Shown here: one piece after another, positions 36,155-48,339 of the stretch
How the letters are laid out: every line of letters begins with the position of its first letter
How positions within the stretch are numbered: position 1 is the stretch's first letter
From: Leucogyrophana mollusca
Taxonomy: Eukaryota; Basidiomycota; Agaricomycetes; Boletales
Assembly (NCBI GenBank): GCA_021014945.1
Contig: MU266357.1
Coordinates: 1-64,000 of the forward strand
Direction: 5' to 3'
DNA: 64,000 nucleotides
The notes under the pieces: model-generated
Seen by the model: only the letters and a program-made list of their open reading frames with translations
What the model was told of the DNA's origin: nothing
Database searches by the model: none
Made by a program: the position numbers and the translations under genes

Positions 36155-37953
36155 ATGTCTTCCCAGCATGTCGATGAGGAGACGCCCCTGCTGCAGCCCG
36201 AGCAGCCGGTAAAGCGCACGCCGATGCCGTGGCGCCAGTTCTCAATCATCCTATTCCTTCAACTCGCGGAGCCACTCACTTCGCAAGTCATATCTCCTTT
36301 CGCACCCCAGGTACAATTTACCTTTGCCCACCCTGTTGTTAATCGGCACTTTCTGAAATTTGCCACTACAGTTAATTCGTGATATCGGGATCACAGGCGG
36401 TGATGAAACTAAAGTTGGATATTATGTGGGAGTAATGGTGAGTTCAGAGCACGGTCGGGGTGTTCTACCTACTCACCCAATGCCTACAGCACTCGCTGTT
36501 CTTTGCGACGCAAGCACTTACAGTGCTTCATTGGAGCCGCGCCTCTGATCACATCGGCCGAAAACCAGTCATACTGACAGGGCTATTCGGCTTGTCCCTT
36601 TCCATGTATTGCTTCGGGCTCTCCAGGACTTTTTGGGGTCTGGTGTTCAGGTTCGCCCCCTGACTTGTTTATGAAACTTCCTACGAGTCTAACCCCGTTA
36701 ATGTGCAGTCGAGCGCTCAACGGTGCCTTAAACGGCAATATTGGCGTCATTAAAAGCATGATGGTGGAGATAACCGACTCAACCAATCTTGCTCAGGCGT
36801 ATGCGTATATGCCGATTGCCTGGTCGAGCGGCGGCACACTCGGGTAGGCGCAATCCTGCCATTACCATTCGAGCCACAAGTCTTATCAATTTTATAGGCC
36901 TTTAATAGGAGGGGCACTTTCCCGACCCGCCGATCGGTTCCCGAACGTGTTTGGGAACTCAGAGTTTTTCAAAACTTATCCCTACTTCCTAGCCTGTGCT
37001 GTACCTGCAACATTTTCTGCTCTAGCTTGGTTGGTGACGTTTCTCTTCTTGAAGGAGGTACGTCTTGATTATTTTACCATGGACTTGCAACCAGCCAATT
37101 CCTCACCTTCAGACTGTAACATCGCGATTCACTATTGGTCGCTTGCTCAGAGGCAAGTTGAGCGAAGACAGCGCATGTAAAAGCCCAGCGACACTAGAAG
37201 AGTCCACTGATTCTTTGAGCACTCAAGAAACTGTCTTGAAAGAGAATGAACGGCCGCTCCCTCTCCGCTCGCTACTGATTCCTCGCGTAATTATTGCCGC
37301 TGGCAACTATGGCACACTCTCTCTGCTGGACATTGCTTTTCGCGCCGTGCAACCGCTCTTCTTCGCCACCCCAATGGAGCTAGGAGGACTCGGCCTTGAC
37401 CCCCCGCGCATCGGGAATATTCTTGCTGTGTATGGTATTATCAACGGCCTGTTCCAGATATTCTTCTTCGCCGATCTGCATGACTATTATGGCACGAAGA
37501 AGATCTACACTGTAGCAATGGCCTCTGCTTTTCCTTTGATCATGACCTTCCCCATCCTTAACGCATTGGGACGATCGCAAGGTCTGGGTTGGATGGTGTG
37601 GTCCGTTGTAGGTATACAACTTGTGATCTCAGTTATCTTGAACCTCGGATACGGTAAGCGTCTCATTCCTCCCCGAGTATACGCTCTTCTAATGCTTTGC
37701 GTCCCTAGCTTGCGTTTTCATTTATATCGCCGCCGCATCCCCGAATCGTGCATCTCTTGGTGCGACCAATGGAATCGCTCAGATGGTGGTGTCTATCATG
37801 CGAAGCTTGGGCCCAGCCTCTGTGAATTCCCTGTTCTCCTTTTCCATCGAAAACCCTCATCACGCCTGGGTAGTTTACTACTTCATGTTATTGCTTGCCT
37901 TCATTGCGACCATCGCCTCCGCTCAACTTCCACGCCAACTCTGGACGAACTGA
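36155..37953 (+). CDS. major facilitator superfamily transporter (ZRT/YCR023C-like drug-efflux type)
   Basis: Seven exons (36155-36310, 36372-36437, 36490-36650, 36709-36843, 36898-37057, 37113-37653, 37709-37953) give 487 aa with about 12 helices. The N-terminus DEETPLLQPEQP precedes PWRQFSIILFLQLAEPLTSQVISPF in TM1. The MFS signature between TM2 and TM3 reads RASDHIGRKPVIL, and SRALNGALNGNIGVIKSM and GPLIGGALSRPA follow. This matches the yeast YCR023C-like proton-coupled exporter group common in basidiomycetes. The cytoplasmic loop (residues about 225-260) is Ser/Glu-rich. The substrate is unknown. Confidence 0.87.
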
Positions 37954-38349
37954 AAGCCCTGCACTCAGCTCTGCACTCATACCCATCACGACGGTTTTTT
38001 TTTTATCATTGCAACTTGGAGGCCACGTAGCTTTATCCACGTATTGTACATACATATCCTAGACCAATGCATGTCACGAACACATCATGTTCACTTCACG
38101 GACAACAATTTCCTCCTACATTGTTCTGTTTCAAACTTTCAATGATCCATTTCACCCGGACGCCGCCCAAACGGGTAATCGCACAAACATTCACAAATGT
38201 GACTGCTTGGTGGCCACACCGCCCTAGCTGGAATGGGCACCTTTCGGTCAGCTCTCATCTTCTTCTCTACAGCCTGTCTGATCTTTGCATACCCGCATTT
38301 CATCCTCTAGCTTTATATTATTTCTCCTTGGACTCTATTCTCGTCTATC
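37954..38349. other. intergenic between MFS and SPT2
   Basis: Pyrimidine-rich upstream of the SPT2 start (CTTCTTCTC), as in many fungal promoters. No gene. Confidence 0.5.
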
Positions 38350-39870
38350 ATGTCCGGATTCGCTGCTCTAATGGCGTTGAGCGCCTCACAAACGAAGGAA
38401 ACTCAGAGCGCTGTGCAAACCGCCCTACAGCAGCGCCAGCGGAACGAGGAGATCAGGCGGAAGAAACAGGAAGAGCATGAGCGGAAGCAGAGAGAAGAGG
38501 AGGCTAAACTACGGCAGAAGCGCTTTGAGGACGAGAAGAAAGAGCGCGAGCTGGAGGCTCGTCGGTTAGCAGACCAACAGAAGCTGGAACTAGAGAAGGC
38601 ACGAAGGGAGGAAGAACAGCGGAATACTCTTCTATACGGACCCAAGAAAACCAAGTCTGCATCAAAGTGGCCTTCCTCGAACGGACAGTCTCGCGAAGAA
38701 GTTCGCAGGCGCAGGCTACCCTCTGACGACGACGACGGATCGCGCCCAGGTTCCCCCGCCATTGCTCTTACAAGAGAAGAGAAGCGGCAGCGCAAATTAG
38801 AAGCTGAAATGCGTCGAACTTACCACCTTAAGCGTTCCTCTTCTGGCTACAGCAAGGCTGGAAAGCGACTTCCTGGTGGTGCCATAGACGCCACATCGGC
38901 GCCAAACTCGTCTGCGAATGACAGCTCACAGTCCGTGAAGGCTCGCCTTGCTGCACTTCCGAATACATTGACGAAACTCAACGTCGTCAAACGGGACACG
39001 CGAACTATCGACGAAATTCTACAAGATAGAGCCAAGGCACGCGAGGGCGCTGTTTTAGACGGTGATGATGCGAAAGAGTTCAACGATTGGTTTAGCAAGG
39101 CAAAAAAGAAAGACCTAGTAAAGACTGCTGCCCAGTCTACTACCGCCGCCGCGTCCGCGGGGTCTTCTGGTGCCAACTCACCGCTTTCCTCTGGGTCGAG
39201 TGAGTTAAATGCTGCTGGCATCGTGGTCACAGTGTTGTTAACGGCTCTCAGGGGCAAAACCTGTTTCGGCGACTTCGAGCGTGCCAAAGAGCACCAAGCC
39301 GGTGCCGCCAGCTTCGAAGGCGTCATCGTACCCTTCAAAGAGCTCTGGCGACGTCAAACCACGCTTAACAGCTGATACTAAGACTGGTTCGAAACAGTTG
39401 GCGTCCTTCTCCAAGACTTCGGCATCTTCTCATAAAACCCAGCCATCAAAAGCGCAGTCATCATCCACCGGCTCTCGTTCTACGGCTCCTCAGAAGAAGC
39501 GACCGCGCTCCCCTTCCTTCTCCCCTTCACCTCCGCCACCCGCGGCAAAGCGCCGTGCTATTGTGCCTCAGGAATCGCAATCCTCCCTCGGCGCAGAGAT
39601 CTGGAAGATATTTGGCAAAGACCGTGGTTCCTACGTTGATAGGGATGTCTTTAGTGATGATGAGGACATGGAAGCCGATGCCACGGCCCTTGAGCAAGAA
39701 GAGATGAGAAGGTTGGTGTTGCGTTTATCTCGCATTCCGTCACTAGATATTAATATTGGGCGTATAGTTATCGCCAAGCCAAGAAAGAAGATATGCTGGC
39801 TTTAGAAGAGGAAAAGCGCCACGAAGAAGAGAAACGTAGGAGAAAGCGCGAGCGGGAGAGGCGTGGATGA
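38350..39870 (+). CDS. SPT2: SPT2 chromatin protein
   Basis: Exons 38350-39199, 39252-39711 and 39768-39870 give 470 aa. After MSGFAALMALS comes a long charged coiled coil (residues about 25-100, repeated K/E/R heptads). A disordered Ser-rich centre follows, then the C-terminal SPT2 domain (GAEIWKIFGKDRG, DMEADATALEQEEMRR, then RQAKKEDMLALEEEKRHEEEK). SPT2 is an HMG-like H3-H4 chaperone that acts behind elongating RNA polymerase II. The final exon supplies the diagnostic YRQAKKED end; without it the frame stops in the intron. Confidence 0.9.
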
Positions 39871-40297
39871 TACAGACTAATCGGAGCACAAAGACAATGA
39901 CTACAGGTTCACCTTGACGCATGCACCGGTTTTATGGACTTCTGTACACATTCTGGCGGATGGGTAGATCACTTGATTTCAGCAGTCGCTCTAGATGCGA
40001 GAGTCCCACAGGTAGATATATAACACTCACTTGTTTCCATCACCCAGCATTAATATGTTTATATGTACCACATGTATTTGCATACATCACCATGTTTCAA
40101 GATATCGATGCCCCGTGCAATTTCACCCCACATTACCGTCCAGTGTCCAGCCCACAACAATTTGGCACCGCCGATCTTAGAAGAGTTATATTACACATAG
40201 GTTATGATAAATAGTGGAGAAAATTGGGGCGTCAATCTGAGGACCTGCGAATGGCGAGGATCACGGTGGCAGACGAAGGCCACCACTAGGCAGTTCT
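39871..40297. other. convergent intergenic region
   Basis: 3' flanks of SPT2 and the RRM gene. Nothing recognised. Confidence 0.5.
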
Positions 40298-41860
40298 TCA
40301 ACCACTCTCGTCGACACGGTATCGTTTCCTCGGACCGTCTGGGCCAAATTGACCTCCAGCCTGACCGGCTTGCATGAACGCTGGATTGAAGTGCCCTTGC
40401 GCGCCAAACCCGCCTCGTCCTCCACCGGTGGGCATCATTCCCATACCTGTACAGAATACATAGAATCACAGTAAGAAAAAAAAATCCATATGCGCAAGGT
40501 CACTAGAAGTTCGTACCCATTCCACCCATACCTCCTCTCCCACCTGCCATCATTCCACTGCCTCTGGGGCCCTGGGGAATCATACCTCCCCGTCCACCTC
40601 CGATGAAGCCGCCTCCCATACCGTTACCAAAACCGCCCATCCCTCCCATAGCTCCCATGGCGCCCATACCCATGTTCGCCATACCTGCCATACCCATACC
40701 ACCCATGGCGCCCATGCCACCCATCATACCGGGCATACCGCCCCGCATCATACCTCCTCCCCCCATCATCCCCCCTCCCCGCGGTTGCATGCCCATTCCC
40801 ATTATGTTTTGGCTGCCTCCATTTTGATTGGGTGCCCCTCCCCGGAAGTTACCTCCGCCGCGACCCACATTGCCTCCCGCTGCAGGTATTGGTGCGCCTT
40901 GTTGATTGCCTCTCGCGTCGCGCGGGGGAGGCTCTGAGAAAACACCGTTTAGAGCTCACAAAAGCATGATGGATGTCCAATATTACCTTTCGGAAGCGTG
41001 CGGAATGGGTTGCCTTGAGATGAGCTCGTCAGAGTAGCTGTGGCTCGGCGATTTTGGAAATCACTGGTTCGTAGCTCAAGGTGAAGTTTCAAATCTCCCA
41101 AATGACACGTACTTGTTGTCAAACCAAGTTTTCACCGCATTCGCTGCCTCGTAACTCCCAAACTCGATATATGCGATCCTAAAGCCAGTCAACCAGCGAA
41201 CTTTGCCAACGGAAACATCGCTTACCCTTTGCTTTTGCCATTCACCTTATGCTCAGAGAACGTGATCTCGCGGTGATCCACGGATACTCCGACATTGAGG
41301 GCGACTTGACGGAGGTCCTCATCAGTTGTCCACTGGAAGGAAGAGTATAACAAAGTATAGGCTTAGAACAATAGACACACGAAACTAAACGACAGAACAA
41401 ACGGACCCATTGCAAATCCCCGATGTACAGTGCATCATAACCCGACATTGACGCATCTCCATTTCCCATTTGTCCCGGGTTGGACATCGCAGCATTGAAC
41501 CCCCCATTCATGTTACCGTTTGGACTGTTCTCCGCCTTTATCTGGTGTAATTGAGGGGCAGCTGGGGGAGGCCGTGGCGCAGGCAGCTCGTCATGAACGG
41601 CCGGTTTGACATCCTCGTCGTCCTCTGTTCTTGACCTTTTCTCCCCAGTTACGGGCTCCACTGTTGTAGTCATGGACTCAACGGGTTCCTCTTCTTTCAT
41701 TGGGTCGTTCTGTTCTTCTTCAGACACCTATGACGCACATTTCGTTGCACACGGTGGTGAGCTTCGGATTATATGCACAGAAGGCAACGCCTACCAGAGG
41801 TACTTTGGACGCGTCGAATCCATCGTCTTCGCCGTAAATATCAAAGTCGTCTTCAGGCAT
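40298..41860 (-). CDS. RRM protein with Gly/Met-rich tail (CPSF6/CFIm68-like)
   Basis: Seven exons (41860-41795, 41727-41407, 41332-41226, 41178-41113, 41063-40987, 40933-40517, 40446-40298) give 400 aa. The acidic start ([13 protein letters not shown]) and a linker precede one RRM (residues about 115-190: RNP2 LYIGDL, RNP1 KSKGIAYIEF). The tail is almost wholly Gly, Met and Arg ([14 protein letters not shown]), ending [10 protein letters not shown]. The architecture resembles the large subunit of cleavage factor I (CPSF6), used in mRNA 3'-end processing. I would call it an RNA-binding protein with confidence and the CPSF6 assignment with moderate confidence. The low-complexity tail is a candidate phase-separating region. 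Confidence 0.87.
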
Positions 41861-42414
41861 TTTCCCTTGACTCAAGCAGACGTGCAGAATAGAAACTTTT
41901 TTGCACTAGAAAAGTAGAGTGACAGGCAGATTGAGTACCAACAGGAGACATTGTGCCACGAATGCAACAAAGACAAGGACAATGGACAAGTGTACAAGTG
42001 GTCTGTGCACTACAAGATCAGCAACAGAGGCAAATGGGGAGGTCCTTACATGAGGGTACGAATACAGGTAAAGAGCGATTATGCGCTCTCCTTAGACGTC
42101 GTTGTATAGAGTTCCAGAGTACAGAAGAACGTAAAACCAGAGGCAAATGCTTGAACTGCCAATGACAACAAAATGCGCGATGAATGCAAGCAGAGCCGTC
42201 GACGTGAAAGACACAGAGGATATTGGTAGTGAAAGTTGGCAACCGTGGTCCATTTCGATAGCCACTAATTTGTTTGTAAATGTTTGTGGTTTGTGGCGGA
42301 GCATAATCACCCCGAAGGCAATATGTAGGGATTCGGGAACACTGTTGGTAGTGGGTCCGCTAATCTATATACTGGGAAAACTGATACACAGGATATCTCG
42401 ACGTGGGCTGTGCC
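41861..42414. other. intergenic, no gene recognised
   Basis: Promoter of the RRM gene and 3' flank of the DENN gene. Confidence 0.5.
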
Positions 42415-44599
42415 TTAAACCGCACCCTTTTCCTCAAGCATCTTGTGGACAACTGCCTCTTGTTCTGCTAACCACAGCCCAAATGCCGGAGTTTTGAGCC
42501 ATCTCTCGTAGAACTCCTTTTGCTTGCTCGTAGAGCGGAATGGAAGGGGCGAGCCATTAGCTTTGAGCGACGACAAGAAGTTGACCGAACTGAACGACCT
42601 CAACCGTCGGGGTCCAGATGAGAGGGTAGTACACTCCACAGGCGACGGGATGAGGGTGTTAAGATACCGATTTAAAGGTGCAAGCAACGCATTTGTACGT
42701 GAGCAGAAGTGACTGCGCAAGTCTAATGAACCTTGGAGCCCTGCCAACGATAAGTATCGTAAAGAGAGTGGTGGTTACGGAGACGAACCGTCGCGCTCAT
42801 TACCACTGCAAGCCATCTCTATTCGCTTCAGCAGTGGCCTGTCCTTCGATATATATCGTTTGTGCGTCTTAGTTCTCCAGCCGGGATGTGGACCTGCAGC
42901 AGTTGCGACTCTGCGGGAGCTGAATAGACACGGATCCTATGTTCAGATTGGGCCGCATGAGTCGACGAAATTACCTCACTGCTCCTTCCCCCCTAAGCTG
43001 AGTACATGGGGCCAGTGGCCGCACGATTTCTCAAAGAAGGGATTGGTGACACCGATAATCAAACCGCCTTTCGGAGGCAGTTTATTCACCAGCAAAGCGT
43101 GGTCCTTGTCGTGAATGGTGAAATATGGACGGAAATCAATCGCCAACGGTATCTGATACACATATCAATAAACACAATATGGGTGCGCCAACAAGGGTTT
43201 TGTACCGGACGTAGCAAATCCCGGAGAAACCATATGGCCTGGCTGGTCATGGCTGGCGAAGGACCGTAAACCAGGAGTGGCTCGCCAAGCACTAGGCACT
43301 CCCATATTGACCAAATATGTGAAAGCGAAGTTTCGAATAAAAGGACAGGTGGTGGGTCAAAGGGAGTTGAGGATGCTAGAAGCTGAACGTCCCCTCAAGT
43401 TGAGCAACCCGTACAAGTTTGCCCTACTTACATGACAAGACGGGTCAAACTTCTCCCCGAAGGAAACAGTTTCGGTCAACTGTTGATCGTCCAAAGTGCG
43501 AGGTAGCTCGACATGCAAAACAGACCCCAAAAATCCAAGCTCAATGGTTGAACCTTCGAGCGGGCTGCACCTTTCCTTTGCGTGCTATAATCAATACATG
43601 ATTCACGACAAGTGTGTAATTCAGGTCACGCACCAACTGGCAACATTGTGACAAGCTGTCTCGAGCATCGGTACGCCATGACGGTGAAATAGGGGACCGA
43701 GTTTTGACGCTAAGCTAGTAAACAAGGCTGGGTACGGGAGATGCGTCAATATCACAATCGAGGACTGAATGCGGAACTATGGTCAACGCGATGTAGCAAC
43801 CTATCGACACTTGTATGCCTACCTGTTGATAGCCTCGTTTCGATGACGCGTCTTTTCGCTGTGAAAAGTGGGAGAAACCATACATATATCCATGGTCAGA
43901 CCGAGGTCGCTCTTCGGCTTGGTCCAATGCACTGGCTCCAGGAGACAACTCTAGGTCACGAATGCGAAAGGAGTGTATCTCGGATCCTTGCTCGAATTGT
44001 AGCGAGTCGGGAAAGGAAGAGAAAGCTCTGGGAGATATTTGAGTGACTGAAGGGGAGAGTGGTTGATAACTAACTAACATGTTTTCCTTTTCTTCCTGGG
44101 ACAGCCAAAGTGGTGGATGTAGGCCTTGCACCACAGGTCCAACGTCCAGATCAAAGTTGACTGGGATAACGGAGCTTCAACGACATCCGACACACGAAAG
44201 GTAACAAGTAGTACCTATCACGAATGCAAGGATCCATTTTCGCATCCTGAGTAACTTCTCCGGCTCAAAATTAAAATGACCAGAATCTGCGTCGGCGATG
44301 CGAGAGCACTGCGTCAAATGAGGCAGAGTTTTAGATCGCGAAACCGCCCTCGGAGTAGCCGGATGTTTGGTGGAAAGCTGATGGTCAAAGACATTGGATA
44401 AAGATGGCGACTTGAATGCACTTGATGAATCCCGTTGGGAAGACGATCCGATGGACGAAGGGATTTGAAGTTGTGCCTGTGAAGGCTGTCTTGAAGGTAA
44501 CCTCGAAGCTAGACTCTCAGTGTCAGACCCAGTGAACGAGCCTGAGCGCGAATAATAGGCCAGTCCAATGTCTTCCTCTTCCAATATTTCACCAGCCAT
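42415..44599 (-). CDS. DENN-domain protein (DENND6/FAM116-like)
   Basis: Eight exons (44599-44215, 44160-43823, 43764-43634, 43570-43432, 43382-43206, 43152-42980, 42919-42804, 42740-42415) give 594 aa. After a disordered Ser-rich N-terminus come MRKWILAFVIVNFDLDVGPVVQG, FPDSLQFEQGSEIHSFRIR, SKRGYQQSSIVILTHLPYPALF, FLGSVLHVELP, WECLVLGEPLLVYGPSP, NPFFEKSCGHWPHVLSLG and, at the end, LKANGSPLPFRSTSKQKEFY. These are the uDENN-cDENN-dDENN blocks of the DENND6 group, predicted Rab GEFs. Residues ENMLVSYQPLSPSVTQISPR are read through rather than spliced. Exon 7 uses the TTCAG acceptor at 42920; the nearer one breaks the frame. Confidence 0.85.
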
Positions 44600-44924
44600 C
44601 GTTCAACAGGGCTTGGGAACGCGTTGTGTCCAGTCAAGTTGTAAAGAAAGGTAGTGCGCTACCTGGCTGTTACTCAACCCGTGTGTGTGTACCCTGAAGT
44701 TGAACCATCTGAACCATCCAACTTTGAAGTTGCCGACTATATCAACCGAGAGTGGTCAAGTGGTTGTAGACGCGGGCTTGCAGTAATTATCTTTATTTAC
44801 AGAGTGAACTCAAGAGGCAAGGTGTACAGATGAAGCAAACTGGTGCAGCTAAAGTTAAAATGCTGCACAGGAACCTTGAGTATCTGCGTTTGCCTGGAGT
44901 CAAATGGTCTCGGATAGGGAGTCC
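44600..44924. other. intergenic between DENN and esterase genes
   Basis: Contains a short GT run near 44685. No gene. Confidence 0.5.
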
Positions 44925-47322
44925 TCATTTCTCGAAGGCAGCGAGAAGGGGAGGTGAGTTCAAGTAGTCGGTCCTCGTCAGGGAGAAGTCTATTGCATCA
45001 TATAGATGGCGGGGTCAAGCACAGTACGATGGGCCTTTGAATCACTCACCATCTGGGATGAGGGTCACGTTGTCGCGCATAAGTTGCATCACCTGCTTTG
45101 AAGAAATATCATAGCGGGGCCACGAAGCTGCAAAGTTACGAGGATGAAGGTGAAAACCGGCAAACAGGAGCGTGTGTTACTCACGTCCAGGGTTCATGTC
45201 ATTAACAAAGTTGATCCAGTAGCTTGTCATCTGGTTCGCGAAATCATCTTCTATGGCGTTTGGTATGGGCCCGAAGATGAGAGATAGCTCAGAAGCGTGA
45301 TAGACTGCAATCAAGAGCAGTCAAAAGGGCACCGTCAGCATCACAACATATCGATCTCACCACCAAGATCAGGGTTGTTCCCAGGAATGAATTCGGTGAA
45401 GTAGTACCCGTACATAGGCTGAAGTTCGGCTGCATTCTCGAAGAAGAAGCGCCTGGGACCGAGGAACATGTTATCCGTGTACCAGGATTCAGCTCTATCA
45501 AAGAGCATATCGCCCGTGTGCCACGGCCCTCCGTAGGTACTGTCGTTGACGGGGAAGTAGCTGTTGATTCCGTCTATCACTGTCGTAGTGAGGGTCGAAT
45601 TGTCGATAACTAATTCGCCAATCCACGCGTCCATGGCCGTGGTTTGGTCTGAAGATGGCAGGCTCAAGTTCCAGACAGCTTGGCTAAATATCGTTCCCTC
45701 GTTGAGCTGTCACAGGATCGTAAGTCTGAGTTACTGCAGTTGACAACATGACCTCACATTTGTTCCCCCGAGGTAAGGTAAGTGAGGGTAGCCCTGACTC
45801 AAAATCCGCTGAGACGGTCGCTCCGGGGCAAAGCTGCCGAGAGGCCCAATGGCTGGCTCCCATAGCTGCCCATTGACAGTATCGTCGATCATTGTATTAC
45901 TGATGTTCAAAAGGGTCTGCACCAAAACTCAGAGTCCACATTGAGGTAGCCACGATCATACACACCTCGTAGGGAACTGATTGTAAGCATTCGACAGAGG
46001 AGGGGCCCGGGCTACAACCGGTGGCGGACAAAAGCCGAGAATATGGCTTTCCAGGCTCGTCATATTGATACGAGTATGGTGCGTTCTTGCTGTGTATCAA
46101 GCGATACTTATGGTAAATTGTGAATAAGAAGGAAGATAGGAGTACTTACAAAGGGCCTGTCGAGGAATCCGCGATGACTGCCCGAAATAGGGGAGGTCCT
46201 GAGGCATAAAGAAGCTGGGCTTCAACGCCCCCAGCACCGGCAGACTTGAGGCAGGAGATTAGATGGACCAATGGGCAAATTAAACAGCGCCTACTTGACC
46301 CCAGATTGTCACCTAGAAACGAAATACGAGTGAGATAATGTGAATCCAGCTAGAGAAGAGTATACCATTGACGGATCACCCCCAAATTTTGCAATATTCT
46401 CCTGGACATATACAAGAGCCGCTCGTTGATCCAGAAAACCGGCATTTAGATCCTCAGGAAGGACATCGGAGCTGGCAAGCTGATAGTTTATGGTTTAGTG
46501 GCAGTTAATCGAGGAAATGTTTGCACAAACGAATCCAAAAGTATTCAAGCGATAGTTCCTGTGCGCGAAAATCAGCGAAGTGAAACTGAAGTTTGCGATG
46601 TAACAACGAACATAGACACAAATACAATAGGTTTCCCCATCGATACACTCAAATTGATTATACCTAAGGGGGAGCAGAAATGTGTTAGAACCTGTCAGCA
46701 GCAGCTATACTATACCCACATACGTGTAGGGTCGGTAGATGGATTGGAAGCTGACCTGCGTCGGCACGCAAAACACCGTTAGTGAGGTGACGAACAAAAC
46801 AGTTACCACTCTACCCGGTGTTGAAACCACCACCCTGGGAGGGCACATTTAGCTACAAGCCAACAAGACCAATAAGTGACGCACATAAACCCACACCATA
46901 ACGGGAAGTTGGGCATCTGCAGTAGTGCCGCTAGGGCGCCATATCTGGCAGAAGGATGTCTCGTCAAGTTGTCACAACGTGTAAAACCTTCTGAAAATTA
47001 CGTTGAGGTTGAGACAGTTTTCGCTCATGTTGGCGCCCAAGCTCGAGCTTGGCGGCTGAGGACAGGCATCTCCGAACTGTGAGGCATCCTGCACTTGCTG
47101 CGAAACGGCAGTGACGGGAACCGGGGCCTTGAAACGAAGTGCATTAGTTGGGGGCTGAGCATACGGGATCCCAAGCCAGCTGTCAGTCCCATTAGCGTTG
47201 GCTACTCCACGAAAGTTGCCAGAGGTGGTCACGACGTCAAGGGAGGGAGCGGGGGCACCCTGAACAAAGATCAGTCTTAGGGTGCTTAGGGAAGCGAACA
47301 CCCGCTTGAGGGAGAGTAACAT
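44925..47322 (-). CDS. secreted type-B carboxylesterase/lipase
   Basis: Fifteen exons (47322-47002, 46944-46885, 46834-46815, 46755-46724, 46663-46612, 46558-46531, 46479-46366, 46312-46295, 46244-46150, 46089-45966, 45916-45758, 45706-45361, 45304-45185, 45127-45050, 44989-44925) give 543 aa, normal for the COesterase family. The N-terminal hydrophobic stretch ([23 protein letters not shown]) is a probable signal peptide. Motifs are [18 protein letters not shown], the oxyanion-hole GGGFNTG, the nucleophile Ser216 (GQSAGAGG, split across two exons) and His459 ([11 protein letters not shown]). N-glycosylation sites occur (NGT, NST). Several exons are tiny (18, 20, 28 and 32 nt), so automated calls are likely to break here. 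Substrate unknown. Confidence 0.87.
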
Positions 47323-48339
47323 CCCGACTGAGTGCAATCTCAACCCCGCACCAACCACATAGGGTTATAAGCTAGGCGGTGCGGATCCACGGGGCCGCAG
47401 AACTATTCGAATGGCGGGCTGGCAATTGGAGTAGGTCTCGTGGTCATTGAAACCTCACACGGCATAACTAGATGGAGAAGCGGATGGGCTTGCTCACGAC
47501 AACGTTCTGAGGAACGGAGAAGCGATTAGCAGGTTGATGCCTTTAAAGCCGTATTTACGCCCACCAGAGAAAACGTTGTGGTACTGAGGGCTGGGGATGT
47601 TAGAACATTCTTCCAAGAATACCACACAATGTCAAAAAAAAACTTAACCTGGGAGGTCTAGAGCACCGACTTGGTCAAATTTAGGGTTTTTTTTCTGGTG
47701 AATGACCGACGGGATACGGATGACCGGGAAGTGAGCGCGAGAACTACGGCTCACTTGTGAACATATGACTTTCCCGAGCACCCTATGGTCGAATGAACCT
47801 GTTTTGTTAATTTTGAGCTGCAAAATACTTCAAGCCACTAGAGCTTATGAGCACTTCGCACTTTGCTCGCACTTCAGAATGGTTGCGAAGAGAAGGCTGA
47901 GGGTAAGCAGCATGATCGTCACGGCAATGTGACTACGCGTGGCAACCACGTGATGGGTTACTGACGCGTTCTGTCAGTCACACACTCCTCCACTTATTCC
48001 AGGTCACAAGTCATGCTCGTTGCTTTCCTGGCTGAAAGCCCCCGTGGATAAGGCTATATCTTGGTTTTATTGCATCTAAGAATGGGTGGAGCAAATTACA
48101 TGGGCGGGAAAAGGTCAGCCACAGGCCAGGTCATGGGCTGCTTCTCAGAAGTCATGAAGAAGCTTAAACGTTGCAACTTTCCAGAAACGCGGCCAAAGCA
48201 CGCACGAGAGACAAGATGGGACGGCTACAAAGAAACCACTTCGGGAAACAACGCCTCGCCTCTGTCTTTGCAAAGAAGACGGACCGCGACTTGGGCCAAC
48301 AATCGTTCGAATCCATTTTGCCGGAGATAAGTTTTGCTC
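47323..48339. other. divergent promoter region
   Basis: Between the esterase (-) and the Ser-rich gene (+). No supported coding frame. Confidence 0.45.

Noticed and set aside
48306..48316. GTTCGAATCC, resembling a tRNA B box
   Set aside because: The flanks do not form a T-arm stem, and no A box, acceptor stem or anticodon arm is present.
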